NCBI GenBank assembly: GCA_052266715.1 | Contig: JBQPRB010000003.1 | Reading direction: 5' to 3' (one strand) | From: Jeotgalibaca sp052266715 | Lineage (GTDB): Bacteria > Bacillota > Bacilli > Lactobacillales > Aerococcaceae | DNA: 64,000 nucleotides | Part shown: positions 1-9,073 of the stretch, piece by piece | Layout: every line of letters begins with the position of its first letter | Numbering within the stretch: the first letter of the stretch is position 1 | Notes under the pieces: generated by a model | Seen by the model: only the letters and a program-made list of their open reading frames with translations | Told to the model about the DNA's origin: nothing | Database searches by the model: none | Position numbers and translations under genes: made by a program

Positions 1-1
1 A

Positions 2-589
2 GACACCCGCACAAAAGAAAATCATGTGAAAACAATGATTGCCATGGGTGAGGAAGTCTTGAGTCGCGAAGAAGAAATTCAAGCCATCATCAATACTGAT
101 TTCAACCGCGTCGTTTACTTGGGTTCAGGAGAATTGGCGGGCATTGCGCGTGAAGTCCAACTGAAAATACTCGAACTGACTGCCGGAAAAGTGGCAACGG
201 CCTTTGATAGTTCCTTGGGCTTCCGTCATGGACCGAAATCATTTGTGGATGAGAAGACGCTTCTATTCTTGTTTGTGTCCAACGATGCTTATACACGCCA
301 ATATGATGTAGATATGTTGGCAGAAATGAAAGCGGATCAAATTGCGCAAATGGTGTGTGGCGTGACGACCGGACCGACCAATACGACTGGAGTGAGCTTC
401 ACATTTTCAGACACCGGAACAACTTTACCGGATGCCTACCTGGCACTGCCTTATACGATATTTGGGCAAATCGTTTCATTATTGACCGCTTTGAAGGTTG
501 ATAACAAACCGGATACACCAAGTCCAACCGGAACGGTCAATCGCGTCGTTAAAGGCGTAACCATCCACGACAATCTGGACAGTAAGTGA
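2..589 (+). CDS. agaS: AgaS-type sugar isomerase/deaminase, C-terminal part (runs off left edge)
   Basis: This is the C-terminal half of a SIS-domain protein. The frame is open to the window edge, so the apparent GTG at 26 is not the true start. The segment around LGFRHGPKS, the YTRQYD motif and the ending TGTVNRVVKGVTIH are characteristic of AgaS, which converts galactosamine-6-phosphate to tagatose-6-phosphate with release of ammonia in the cytoplasm. Its product is the substrate of the LacC-like kinase two genes downstream, which supports the assignment. It is separated by 12 bases from the ROK kinase gene and probably shares a transcript with it. The N-terminal SIS domain lies outside the window. 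The family call is firm; the exact substrate is inferred from the neighbours. Confidence 0.85.
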   Translation, partial: DTRTKENHVKTMIAMGEEVLSREEEIQAIINTDFNRVVYLGSGELAGIAREVQLKILELTAGKVATAFDSSLGFRHGPKSFVDEKTLLFLFVSNDAYTRQYDVDMLAEMKADQIAQMVCGVTTGPTNTTGVSFTFSDTGTTLPDAYLALPYTIFGQIVSLLTALKVDNKPDTPSPTGTVNRVVKGVTIHDNLDSK

Positions 590-601
590 GTGTGACCAAC
601 C

Positions 602-1501
602 ATGAGATACGCACTAGCAATCGACATCGGTGGCACAAAAGTGGCAACCGGAATTATTTCCCAAGACGGTCACATCCTGAAACAGGCAACCGTCAAGAGT
701 GATACCAGTAACCGGGAAAATATGTACCAATCCGTCAAACAAGCGATAGCAGACGTGATGACAGACGCGCCTGTCAGTTGGGACGAAATCGCAGGCATCG
801 GGGCAGGAGTACCCGGGAAAGTAGACCCTGTAAAGGGGATTGCTGTTTACCAAAACAACATTCCTTGGCACAACTTCCCGATCCGGGAACGGCTGCAAAA
901 CGATTATCCCGTCCAAAACATTCAACTGGACAACGATGTTCACATGGCCGCTTACGCGGAGTGGAAACAGGCAGGTTTGGCACCGGATGCTTTGTTCGCT
1001 TATATCACCATCAGTACCGGCATCGCCTGCGCCATGCTGCAACAGGGGCGGTTCCTGAGGGGCGCCGGGTTTGCCGGGGAATTGGGCTTGCTTCCATCCC
1101 GTTGCCTCAACAAACGCGTAACCTTGGAACAAGCGACGGGTGGGCCGGCCATTCAACGCGTCGGCCAAGACCGCTACCAAGACCCAAGTATCACGACGAA
1201 AGAGGTCTTTGACAGATTCCAGCAAAATGAACCCATTGCGACGGAAATTGTGGCTCAAACCGCAGAAGCCCTGGCAGAGGGGGTTTACAGTCTGGTTTCG
1301 ATCCTTGATCCCCATCACATCACCTTTGGCGGGAGTGTTGCGACACACAACCCCCAATTTATCGAATTGGTGAAGGAGAATCTGAGTGCTTGGGCCTTGC
1401 CGGACCAAAGACATATCCTGGAAAACATAAATATCAGCCAATACGCCAACTTATCCGGACTCGTTGGGGCAGGTCTGCGCGTGTTTGACACAATCAAATG
1501 A
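602..1501 (+). CDS. ROK-family sugar kinase
   Basis: A 299-residue ROK kinase that would phosphorylate a hexose or amino sugar with ATP. The N-terminal phosphate-binding motif DIGGTK starts at residue 8 and the catalytic-base region LDNDVH is near residues 109-114. The usual ROK zinc site (GHx9-11CxCGxxGC) is missing: the GELG stretch is followed by a single cysteine and no cysteine cluster. Position between agaS and lacC suggests a kinase for galactosamine or N-acetylgalactosamine, but the sequence alone does not fix the substrate, and a regulatory ROK protein is unlikely because no HTH precedes the kinase fold. The ribosome binding site is weak, so translation may be coupled to agaS. Confidence 0.75.
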   Translation: MRYALAIDIGGTKVATGIISQDGHILKQATVKSDTSNRENMYQSVKQAIADVMTDAPVSWDEIAGIGAGVPGKVDPVKGIAVYQNNIPWHNFPIRERLQNDYPVQNIQLDNDVHMAAYAEWKQAGLAPDALFAYITISTGIACAMLQQGRFLRGAGFAGELGLLPSRCLNKRVTLEQATGGPAIQRVGQDRYQDPSITTKEVFDRFQQNEPIATEIVAQTAEALAEGVYSLVSILDPHHITFGGSVATHNPQFIELVKENLSAWALPDQRHILENINISQYANLSGLVGAGLRVFDTIK

Positions 1502-1519
1502 GAACGGGAGGATGAAATT

Positions 1520-2449
1520 ATGCTTGTAACGGTCACGATGAACCCTTCAGTTGACATCTCCTATCCGCTCGCTACGTTACGTATCGATGAAGTCAACCGG
1601 GTTCAAAAGGTCACCAAGACAGCGGGGGGAAAAGGGCTGAACGTGGCACGGGTTGCCGCTGCTATGGACTTTCCGGTGTCAACCACCGGTATCATCGGTG
1701 GCACAATCGGGGACTACATCATGCACCAACTGGACAACCAGGAAATTGCGCACGATTTTCACCAGATTGACCAAGAGTCCCGCAATTGTATCGCCATTCT
1801 CCATGAAGGCAAGCAGACGGAAATACTCGAAGCGGGCCCAACGATTTCAGAATTGGAAGCGGATTCCTTTTTGACCCATTTCCAATCCCTACTCGCTGAA
1901 CAGCCGGTTTCGGTATTGACCATTTCCGGCAGTTTGCCACAAGGGCTGACCGCGGAAACGTATAAAGAAATCATCCGCCTTGCCAACCAGGGAAACATCC
2001 CGGTTGTTCTTGATACATCAGGACCTACCTTGGTAGAAATTCTGGAAGACCACACCTTGAAGATAGCCGCCATCAAGCCGAATAAAGATGAACTGGCTGC
2101 CATCGAAGGAGGAGCAGGAGATGACCTGGTTTCACTTCTTGCGAAAGAGCGCTACGCCAATGTCGAGTGGGTCATCGTGACCTTGGGCAGCGCGGGGGCT
2201 TTTGCGAAACATCACGACCGCTATTACCAGGTACGTATCCCCAAAATAACGGTCGTCAATCCGGTCGGGTCCGGGGACGCCACCGTTGCCGGCATTGCCA
2301 TGGCAATTTCCAAAGGCTTGAGTGACGAAGATTTATTGAAGACAGCCATGACCACGGGAATGCTGAATACAATGGAAGCAACCACCGGACACGTAAATAA
2401 AGATAATTTCGAGACATATTTCAGCCAAGTGACAGTTTCAGACAATTGA
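1520..2449 (+). CDS. lacC: Tagatose-6-phosphate kinase (PfkB family)
   Basis: A 309-residue PfkB-family kinase of the LacC/1-phosphofructokinase branch. It starts MLVTVTMNPSVD, has the substrate-binding segment GGKGLNVAR near residues 37-45, and ends with the catalytic anion-hole motif GSGD near residue 250. It phosphorylates tagatose-6-phosphate to tagatose-1,6-bisphosphate. The next gene is the matching aldolase, which favours LacC over FruK. A GGGAGG ribosome binding site precedes the ATG by a normal distance. The start of the following gene lies 14 bases after the stop, so the two are almost certainly co-translated. Confidence 0.87.
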   Translation: MLVTVTMNPSVDISYPLATLRIDEVNRVQKVTKTAGGKGLNVARVAAAMDFPVSTTGIIGGTIGDYIMHQLDNQEIAHDFHQIDQESRNCIAILHEGKQTEILEAGPTISELEADSFLTHFQSLLAEQPVSVLTISGSLPQGLTAETYKEIIRLANQGNIPVVLDTSGPTLVEILEDHTLKIAAIKPNKDELAAIEGGAGDDLVSLLAKERYANVEWVIVTLGSAGAFAKHHDRYYQVRIPKITVVNPVGSGDATVAGIAMAISKGLSDEDLLKTAMTTGMLNTMEATTGHVNKDNFETYFSQVTVSDN

Positions 2450-2463
2450 AAAGGGGTTTGACT

Positions 2464-3459
2464 ATGCTAACTTTGACAAAAAACAAATTCGCACATCTCC
2501 AAAAATTATCCGACAACACCAATTTAATCAATGCACTTGCCATCGACCAACGGGGTTCCTTGAAAAAAATGATCGCCGAAAATAGTTCTGAAGATGTCGG
2601 TGATGAAGGCATCATCAATTTCAAGAGTGAAATTTCGCGGGAACTGACAAAATATTCCACCTCCATCTTATTGGATCCCGAATACGGCTTACCGGCTGCA
2701 GGTGTAAGGGATGAGCATGCCGGGTTGTTGATTTCCTACGAAAAAACGGGTTATGATGCCACCGAACCAGGCCGCCTGCCAGATTTACTGCCAAACTGGT
2801 CCGCCAAACGAATCAAGGAACTGGGCGCAAATGCTGTCAAGATTCTTCTCTATTACGATGTGGATGAAGGGGAAGAAATCAACGACATCAAGCACGCCTT
2901 CGTGGAGCGGGTCGGATCGGAATGTGTCGCGGAAGACATCCCTTATTTCCTGGAAATCGTGACCTACGATGCCAGCGATATGGATGTTAAATCGGCAGAA
3001 TACGCCAAGGTCAAACCGCATAAAGTAAATGAGTCCATGAAAGTTTTTTCAGATCCCGCCTACGCGGTGGATGTCCTGAAAATGGAAGTCCCGGTCAACA
3101 TGAATTTTGTGGAAGGATATGCCAAAGACGGCGAAGCAATTTACACGCGTGAAGAGGCACTGCAGTACTTCAAGGAACAATCCGATGCAACCCACTTGCC
3201 ATTTATTTTCTTGAGTGCCGGTGTTTCTGCCGGTTTATTCCAGGAAACACTCCGTTTCGCCAAAGAAGCCGGCTCACAGTTCAATGGCGTTCTCTGTGGC
3301 CGTGCGACCTGGAAAGATGCGGTCGCTATCTATGCCCGCGACGGCAAGGAAGTTGCCCAAGAATGGATGCGTACAGAAGGCAGAAAAAATATGGAAGACT
3401 TGAACCTGGCTGTTGCAGAATCCGCAACACCTTGGACTGAGAAAGTCACCGTCATATAA
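2464..3459 (+). CDS. lacD: Tagatose-1,6-bisphosphate aldolase
   Basis: A 331-residue class I aldolase of the LacD family, cleaving tagatose-1,6-bisphosphate to dihydroxyacetone phosphate and glyceraldehyde-3-phosphate. The N-terminal segment NALAIDQRGSLKKM and the internal LLYYDVDE and FLEIVTYD segments match the family. The frame extends upstream to a TTG overlapping the lacC stop. The ATG at 2464 was chosen because AAAGGGG lies 6 bases before it and the family starts at this point. With agaS and lacC it completes a galactosamine-to-triose route. A strong terminator follows directly, so this is the last gene of the transcript. Confidence 0.92.
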   Translation: MLTLTKNKFAHLQKLSDNTNLINALAIDQRGSLKKMIAENSSEDVGDEGIINFKSEISRELTKYSTSILLDPEYGLPAAGVRDEHAGLLISYEKTGYDATEPGRLPDLLPNWSAKRIKELGANAVKILLYYDVDEGEEINDIKHAFVERVGSECVAEDIPYFLEIVTYDASDMDVKSAEYAKVKPHKVNESMKVFSDPAYAVDVLKMEVPVNMNFVEGYAKDGEAIYTREEALQYFKEQSDATHLPFIFLSAGVSAGLFQETLRFAKEAGSQFNGVLCGRATWKDAVAIYARDGKEVAQEWMRTEGRKNMEDLNLAVAESATPWTEKVTVI

Positions 3460-3464
3460 TAGCG

Positions 3465-3495
3465 AGCATCCAAACTCAAGTTTGGATGCTTTTTT
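3465..3495 (+). terminator. Rho-independent terminator after lacD
   Basis: A 12-base stem (AGCATCCAAACT paired with AGTTTGGATGCT) with a very short loop is followed by a run of T. It ends the agaS-ROK-lacC-lacD transcript and insulates the ABC operon that follows. Confidence 0.93.
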
Positions 3496-3523
3496 AGATG
3501 GACAAGAGAGCCTCCCGTTACGA

Positions 3524-3655
3524 TTGACAACATATGTCTTTCAAGTTAGACTTTAAATATAAAGAATGCGCTTACATTTATTGTTTTTAAGGCTTTTGTC
3601 AAAAATATAGTTGCTGCGTTTCGGATTGTTTCCGAAAAAATCCGAAACGTTTTCA
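3524..3655 (+). promoter_or_regulatory. Promoter and operator region of the first CUT1 operon
   Basis: A -35 TTGACA (3524-3529) and a -10-like TAGACT (3547-3552) are spaced 17 bases apart. A cre-like box AGAATGCGCTTACA lies at 3563-3576. Further down is a perfect 11-base inverted repeat, CGTTTCGGATT (3617-3627) and AATCCGAAACG (3639-3649), whose right arm runs into a second cre-like box ending at 3655. This suggests catabolite repression by CcpA plus a specific regulator not encoded nearby. Which promoter is used is not decided by sequence. Confidence 0.5.
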
Positions 3656-3740
3656 CTTGCTAATTTCTGCTGCCATGTGTCCGGAAGAAGCGGTATATTT
3701 TTCATCTGCTTAGACAAAAATCATAAAGGAGCGGTTACTG

Positions 3741-5057
3741 ATGGGAGACAAAATTAAGAAAGCTTTGGCATTAGGTTTGGTGAGCGTATTTACGTTGGGA
3801 GCCTGTAATCAAACTTCGGAAACGGAATCTAGTGGAGAGGTTGGGACAACCTCTACGGATGAGAAAGTGACCATTCGAATTGGAACGTGGGAGGGTGGCG
3901 ATGGTCAGAAAATGCAGGAAGAAATCGCTGCCGCTTATATGGCTGACAACTCAAACGTCGAAATCATTGTTGAAAGTGTCCCGGATAATTATGGTACGAA
4001 ATTATTAACGCAAATCGCAGGTGGCGATGCCCCAGATATTTTCCAAATAGGTGATGGTGATGTCAGTATGTTCCAATCCCGTGGCGCCTTGGAAAATCTC
4101 ACCCCTTACATGGAGGGTGACAATGGCCTCAACATGGATGACTTCTTTGGTGAAGTATTGGAAGTCGGAAATATTGATGGCAATTACTACACCATGCCGA
4201 AAGATTATTCCACCTTTGCGATTTATTATAATAAAGATTTATTTGATTCAGCGGGAGTTGATTACCCGACTAGCGACTGGACTTGGGAAGAATTCTATGA
4301 CATCGCACAACAACTGACTATCACCGAAGACGGTGAAACAACCCAATGGGGAACACGTTTACCTGGTGCCAGCAACCGTGATATCCTACCATTGATTTAT
4401 GCATACGGTGGCGACATCATCGCTCCAGAAGGGGACACGGTCTTGGGTTATATGGATAGCGATGAAACGACCCAAGCACTGACATTCTTCGATGAAATGA
4501 TTCGTTCCGGTGTGGCCCCTACTTCAACCCAAACCGAAGCCTTACAAGGGTCAGACCTTTTCCTTTCTGAAAAAGTGGCGATGAGCCCGACCGGTATTTG
4601 GCCAACGCAAAGTTATATTGATGAAGGTATGAACTTCGGTGTTGTGGAAGTGCCGGGTGGCGATTCCGGCCAGTTCTCGACTATCTATTATGCTGGCTAC
4701 GGTATCTATTCCAACTCCGACATCAAGGATGAAGCGTGGGACTATTTGAAATACTTGTCAACTGAAGGCCAAAAGACGTTTGCAGAACACGCGCTTTCCG
4801 CTTATGTTCCGGCAGCTGAAGAAGCTGGACAAACGGAAGATCCATACCGTGGTGTTTTTGTTAAAAGTGTGGACATGATCAAGATGTTCCCTGAACGTCT
4901 TAACCCTGCCTTCAACAGCACAGCCGGTGCCCGCTTTAATGAAGTTTTGAGCGAAATTGTGGGAACAGGTAATAAGGGCAACCTTGATATCGCCGAACTT
5001 CTGGATAATGCCGCCGAAAATGGCCAATCCGAAATGGAAACCGAAATGGAACAATAA
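3741..5057 (+). CDS. Sugar ABC transporter substrate-binding lipoprotein (CUT1)
   Basis: A 438-residue family 1 extracellular solute-binding protein. A lipoprotein signal with lipobox LGAC (cysteine near residue 22) is followed by a Ser/Thr/Glu-rich linker and the binding domain, so it should be anchored on the outer face of the membrane. AAAGGAG precedes the ATG by 9 bases. It heads an operon with two permease genes, a six-hairpin glycosidase-like gene, a YesL-like gene and a GH65 phosphorylase, which suggests an oligosaccharide ligand cleaved inside the cell. No ATPase gene is linked. The ligand is unknown; a galactosamine-containing or alpha-glycosidic oligosaccharide is an inference from neighbours. 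Confidence 0.85.
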   Translation: MGDKIKKALALGLVSVFTLGACNQTSETESSGEVGTTSTDEKVTIRIGTWEGGDGQKMQEEIAAAYMADNSNVEIIVESVPDNYGTKLLTQIAGGDAPDIFQIGDGDVSMFQSRGALENLTPYMEGDNGLNMDDFFGEVLEVGNIDGNYYTMPKDYSTFAIYYNKDLFDSAGVDYPTSDWTWEEFYDIAQQLTITEDGETTQWGTRLPGASNRDILPLIYAYGGDIIAPEGDTVLGYMDSDETTQALTFFDEMIRSGVAPTSTQTEALQGSDLFLSEKVAMSPTGIWPTQSYIDEGMNFGVVEVPGGDSGQFSTIYYAGYGIYSNSDIKDEAWDYLKYLSTEGQKTFAEHALSAYVPAAEEAGQTEDPYRGVFVKSVDMIKMFPERLNPAFNSTAGARFNEVLSEIVGTGNKGNLDIAELLDNAAENGQSEMETEMEQ

Positions 5058-5063
5058 CCACTG

Positions 5064-5095
5064 ATACTAGAGGAGCATTGTCGCTTCTCTAGTAT
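5064..5095 (+). promoter_or_regulatory. Hairpin between binding-protein and permease genes
   Basis: ATACTAGAG pairs with CTCTAGTAT, extended by an inner AGC/GCT, with no T-run after it. It sits between the binding-protein gene and the first permease gene. Such hairpins often stabilise the upstream mRNA or partly terminate it, so the binding protein is made in excess; that role is inferred. Confidence 0.5.
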
Positions 5096-5128
5096 TTCGA
5101 ATGTCCAAAATAGAAGGAAGGGATCAAG

Positions 5129-6040
5129 ATGCAGCACGAACGGAAAAAAAGAAAAGTAACAAATAATCAGCGGAAATACATTGCTTTTTATGTGTTGATA
5201 TCACCCTGGATCATCGGCTTTTTAGCATTCGTATTGATCCCCATGGTTATTTCTTTCCTCATGAGTTTTACGAGATGGGATTTGTTGACTGAGCCGAAGT
5301 GGATTGGTTTTGATAATTACATCAATTTATTCAAGGATCGCCTTTTCTATCAGTCGCTGAAAATAACCTTTGTTTATTCCATATTCGCCGTTCCCCTGCA
5401 ACTCATCTTGTCTTTGGCCGTAGCATTGTTACTGAACCAAATTACATTAGGAGCCGGGGTTTTTCGTACCATTTATTACATTCCCGTCGTCGTCTCAGGG
5501 GTTGCGGTCATGGTTCTGTGGGTCTATATTTTTAATCCGGAAATTGGATTCATCAATCAAGTATTGAGCCTTATCGGCATCAAGGGACCGGGCTGGATTT
5601 ATGATGAGGATTGGGCGATGACATCCCTGATAATCATGAGCTTATGGAATATCGGTGGGACGGTTATTATTTGGTTGGCCGGCCTTTCAGGTGTTTCCAA
5701 AGATCAATACGAATCTGCGGAACTTGATGGGGCAACCAAAGGACAACTTTTTTGGTATGTGACCTTGCCGGCTTTGACGCCAACATTGTTCTACAATTTA
5801 ATCATGGGAATCATTGGCGCCTTGCAGACATTCAGCCAAGCCTACATCATGACAGATGGCGGTCCGAACTATAGTACCTTGTTCTACAATTATTATTTAT
5901 GGGTGAACGCCTTCGAAAATTTCAAGATGGGCTATGCTTCGGCGATGGCGTGGATCCTCTTTATCATCATCATCCTGTTGACCTTGATTGTATTCAAATC
6001 TTCCGACACCTGGGTTTATTATGAAAATGAAGGGAAGTGA
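5129..6040 (+). CDS. Sugar ABC transporter permease (MalF/UgpA type)
   Basis: A 303-residue binding-protein-dependent permease with about six hydrophobic membrane segments. The cytoplasmic EAA-type loop AELDGATKGQLFWYVTLP, near residues 198-215, is the site that contacts the ATPase. AAGGAAGGGA lies just before the ATG. The gene overlaps the next permease region by a few bases, indicating coupled translation. With the second permease it forms the channel of a CUT1 importer. Confidence 0.88.
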   Translation: MQHERKKRKVTNNQRKYIAFYVLISPWIIGFLAFVLIPMVISFLMSFTRWDLLTEPKWIGFDNYINLFKDRLFYQSLKITFVYSIFAVPLQLILSLAVALLLNQITLGAGVFRTIYYIPVVVSGVAVMVLWVYIFNPEIGFINQVLSLIGIKGPGWIYDEDWAMTSLIIMSLWNIGGTVIIWLAGLSGVSKDQYESAELDGATKGQLFWYVTLPALTPTLFYNLIMGIIGALQTFSQAYIMTDGGPNYSTLFYNYYLWVNAFENFKMGYASAMAWILFIIIILLTLIVFKSSDTWVYYENEGK

Positions 6041-6045
6041 GCACG

Positions 6046-6900
6046 ATGCCATACAAAATCACCTATAAGATGTCGCGAGTGGTATGGAAAACATTTGTGT
6101 GGATTGTGCTTTTGCTCGGGGCTGTCATTACCCTGATTCCCTTTTTCTGGATGATTTCTACCGCCTTAAAGACGAATACGGAAGTCATGCGTTTTGACAT
6201 GGTATGGTGGCCGGAGGAACCGAAATGGTCGAACTTCATCGAATCTTTCACCACCTTGCCATTCGGGAAATGGACTATGAATACGATTTTTATCACCGCA
6301 CTGACGATTATCGGGACACTGATTTCCAACACGTTGGTTGCTTACGGTTTTGCCCGTTTTCGCGTGAAAGGGAGCCGCTTTTTGTTTTTCGTGGTTTTAT
6401 CCACAATGATGCTGCCGGGAACGGTTACCATGATTCCCATGTTCGTTATTTTCCGGGAACTTGGCTGGATCAATACGTTTTATCCCTTGATTGTGCCCTC
6501 CTTCTTCGGGAATGCAACGTTCATTTTCCTGTTGCGCCAATTCTTTATGACCATTCCGGAAGAACTGGAAGAATCCGCCATGATTGACGGTTTGGGAACC
6601 CTGGGGATTTTAGTCCGCATTATTCTGCCCCTCACCTTGCCGGCTTTGACTACTGTCGCCATTTTCCAATTTAATGGTGCCTGGAATGATTTTATGGGGC
6701 CATTGATTTACTTGAGTAATCCAGACGACTTTACCCTCGCCCTCGGGATAAATTTCTTTAAAGGGGAAAACAATCAAGTGCAATGGAACTATTTGATGGC
6801 TGCTTCGGTCATATCCATGTTGCCATCCCTCATCATTTTCTTCTTTGGGCAAAAGTACTTCATTAAAGGTATTAACTTGTCCTCTGGTATAAAAGGGTAG
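6046..6900 (+). CDS. Sugar ABC transporter permease (MalG/UgpE type)
   Basis: A 284-residue permease with about six membrane segments and an EAA loop (ESAMIDGLGTLGILVRIILP, around residues 178-197). A GTG at 6037 overlaps the preceding stop, but the ATG at 6046 sits 8 bases after AGGGAAG and was preferred. It pairs with the preceding permease. The ATPase partner is not encoded in the window, as is common for CUT1 systems of Firmicutes that share an MsmX/MsmK-type ATPase. Confidence 0.87.
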   Translation: MPYKITYKMSRVVWKTFVWIVLLLGAVITLIPFFWMISTALKTNTEVMRFDMVWWPEEPKWSNFIESFTTLPFGKWTMNTIFITALTIIGTLISNTLVAYGFARFRVKGSRFLFFVVLSTMMLPGTVTMIPMFVIFRELGWINTFYPLIVPSFFGNATFIFLLRQFFMTIPEELEESAMIDGLGTLGILVRIILPLTLPALTTVAIFQFNGAWNDFMGPLIYLSNPDDFTLALGINFFKGENNQVQWNYLMAASVISMLPSLIIFFFGQKYFIKGINLSSGIKG

Positions 6901-6907
6901 GTGTATC

Positions 6908-9070
6908 ATGGTTAAATTAGACGATTTGCGCGAACAGAGAATGAACCCCGATAAACGGCAATTCGTGACACCTGGTAACAAATTGTATATGGTCGGAGCC
7001 CAAGACGGCAGTTTCCAGGCTTTCGGACACCATATCCCCAATGAAATGGGTGGGATTTGGATGCATCCGATTAAGCTTTTGGATGGCTTTTGGCTTGGAT
7101 TCAAGGAGGAGCAAATCGAATGGTTGTCTGAGGCAACGACTTTTGTGAACTACCCTTATTACAACGAGCACATTTATGAAAAACAAAACCTCACCATCAT
7201 CCGTCGCCAATTTGCTCCGGATGCCATTCCCGGATTGATCGTGAAGTATGAAATTAAAAACAAAACCAACCTACCTCAAGAGCTGGTGATCAATTGGCTC
7301 ACCCGTACCGATTTGAGCCCGGTTTGGTTTGCGGATGCGAAAGGCATCACACCGAACGAAGACCTTATCCATATCAAGCACAACCAAGTTTTCGTGAAGG
7401 ACAGCGGGCATGATTGGTATGTGGGGATTCAGGTCGATGTTCCACATCCGGCCATTACCTGTGGTTTCGAGTTGCAGGCAACGGACCTGGTATATGGGGC
7501 CGGTTCGGGTATCAATTGGGAATTTCCTTTCCAGATTGCTCCTGGGGAAACGAAAACATTGGTGATCCGAATTGCGGGTTCGCTCGTTTCCGAAAATGCT
7601 GTTGCTGAAACATTGGCAGAGTTGGGGGATACGGAAGGTCTTTTTAGACGCAAGAAGAAATATTACGAACAAATCATTGAAACAAGCAATTTACATATCC
7701 CGGATAAAAACCTGGAGAAAATATATGCCTGGGCCAAATGCCATCTCGCCTGGTTGACGCTTAACAATAGTTTTATGGCAGGTTTACCAGAGTATGCCTG
7801 GTGGTTCGGGACGGATAGTGCCTATACCGTCCTGGGGGCATTACCGGCTGGTTTCCATGAAAGTTCCAAAAGTACTTTGGATTTAATCGGAGAAATTTCC
7901 CGTAATTACAATAAAAATGGCAGAATCATCCACGAAGCAAATACGTTCGGAGTAGTAGGTAATGCAGGAAACACCCAGGAAACCGCCCAATTCATCGTCG
8001 CTGTATATGAAGTTTTCCGTTGGACCGGCGATCAGTCGTGGCTCGAATCCCATTATTCCGCCATTAAAGAAGGAATCAAATGGTTGATGATTGAAATGGA
8101 TCCGGATCAAGATTGTTTTCCTGACGGGTACGGCATTATCGAAATTCTAGGTTTGAACGCGGAACTCATCGATACCGCCACTTATGCCTGTTTAGCCCTG
8201 AAAGCAGCCGCAAAAACGGCACGATTATTCAACGACCATCTTGATGCCAAGCGCTACCGCCAATTGTCCGACGAATTACAGCATAAAATCCGTACGGAAT
8301 TTTGGATGGCAGAACAAGGCCTGTTTGGAGATTTCCGTATTTCCGGTGATAAGTTGCACCGAACCATCGATAATTTCATCACCCAAGAAAAATCAAAAAC
8401 AGAATCATCACGTATCCGTTACTACAAAGAAGTGCAACAGCTACTGGTACAAACGGGAATGGATCAAGAAATACGTGAACGCACCTGGAATTTCAAAAAC
8501 TGGATTATCAATACGCCGTTTGCGACCCGGATAGCAACTGTAAAACAAGCAGAGGAGGCCTTGCCACAACTTAATTCCGACACCTATATTGGGGAATATG
8601 GCATGTATTTATCCGGCCTTGGAGCAAGCGTTGAGAAATCCATCATGACGATTTCGACCGGTGTCCAGATCCAGGCGAACATGCAGTACGGGAAGACGGC
8701 CGAGGCGTTTCAATTAGTAAAGAAAATGGCCGCGACATTCAACCAGTATCTGCCCGGTTCCATCACGGAAATGTCACCTGATTACGGTTGTTTTGTTCAG
8801 GCTTGGACCGCCTATGGGATGCTGAAGCCTTTCATTTCCGGCTTTGCCGGTATCCATCCGGAAGCGTATTTAAAGAGCATTTATCTGAATCCACAGCTGC
8901 CGGCAGAATGGGACAAGTTGGTATTGGAAAAAGTCAAAATCGGCTCAAACAGTTTGGATTTTGACATCGAACGCGATGCAAAAGGTTATACCGTTACTAT
9001 TAAATCACTAGAACGCGAGTGGAAATATAGAGGTCCGGATACGGTCACGATCAAGATGAGGGAGGAGTAA
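6908..9070 (+). CDS. Six-hairpin (alpha/alpha) glycosidase-like protein
   Basis: A 720-residue protein without a signal peptide, so cytoplasmic. The N-terminal third is beta-rich, and the remainder reads as an alpha-helical toroid like amylo-alpha-1,6-glucosidases and related six-hairpin glycosidases. The segment YAWWFGTDSAYTVLGALPAG (around residues 295-314) resembles the tryptophan/aspartate segment at the active site of debranching-type enzymes. GSITEMSPDYG near residue 617 is another conserved-looking stretch. It lies 8 bases after the permease stop, so it should act on the imported sugar. I cannot assign a GH family or substrate. Debranching of glycogen is unlikely in this transporter context. 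Confidence 0.6.
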   Translation: MVKLDDLREQRMNPDKRQFVTPGNKLYMVGAQDGSFQAFGHHIPNEMGGIWMHPIKLLDGFWLGFKEEQIEWLSEATTFVNYPYYNEHIYEKQNLTIIRRQFAPDAIPGLIVKYEIKNKTNLPQELVINWLTRTDLSPVWFADAKGITPNEDLIHIKHNQVFVKDSGHDWYVGIQVDVPHPAITCGFELQATDLVYGAGSGINWEFPFQIAPGETKTLVIRIAGSLVSENAVAETLAELGDTEGLFRRKKKYYEQIIETSNLHIPDKNLEKIYAWAKCHLAWLTLNNSFMAGLPEYAWWFGTDSAYTVLGALPAGFHESSKSTLDLIGEISRNYNKNGRIIHEANTFGVVGNAGNTQETAQFIVAVYEVFRWTGDQSWLESHYSAIKEGIKWLMIEMDPDQDCFPDGYGIIEILGLNAELIDTATYACLALKAAAKTARLFNDHLDAKRYRQLSDELQHKIRTEFWMAEQGLFGDFRISGDKLHRTIDNFITQEKSKTESSRIRYYKEVQQLLVQTGMDQEIRERTWNFKNWIINTPFATRIATVKQAEEALPQLNSDTYIGEYGMYLSGLGASVEKSIMTISTGVQIQANMQYGKTAEAFQLVKKMAATFNQYLPGSITEMSPDYGCFVQAWTAYGMLKPFISGFAGIHPEAYLKSIYLNPQLPAEWDKLVLEKVKIGSNSLDFDIERDAKGYTVTIKSLEREWKYRGPDTVTIKMREE

Positions 9071-9073
9071 AAC

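Noticed and set aside
614..1441. Long open frame (275 codons) on the minus strand inside the ROK kinase gene
   Set aside because: It lies wholly opposite a well-supported ROK gene, is rich in unusual residue runs and shows no family motif; it is a shadow frame.
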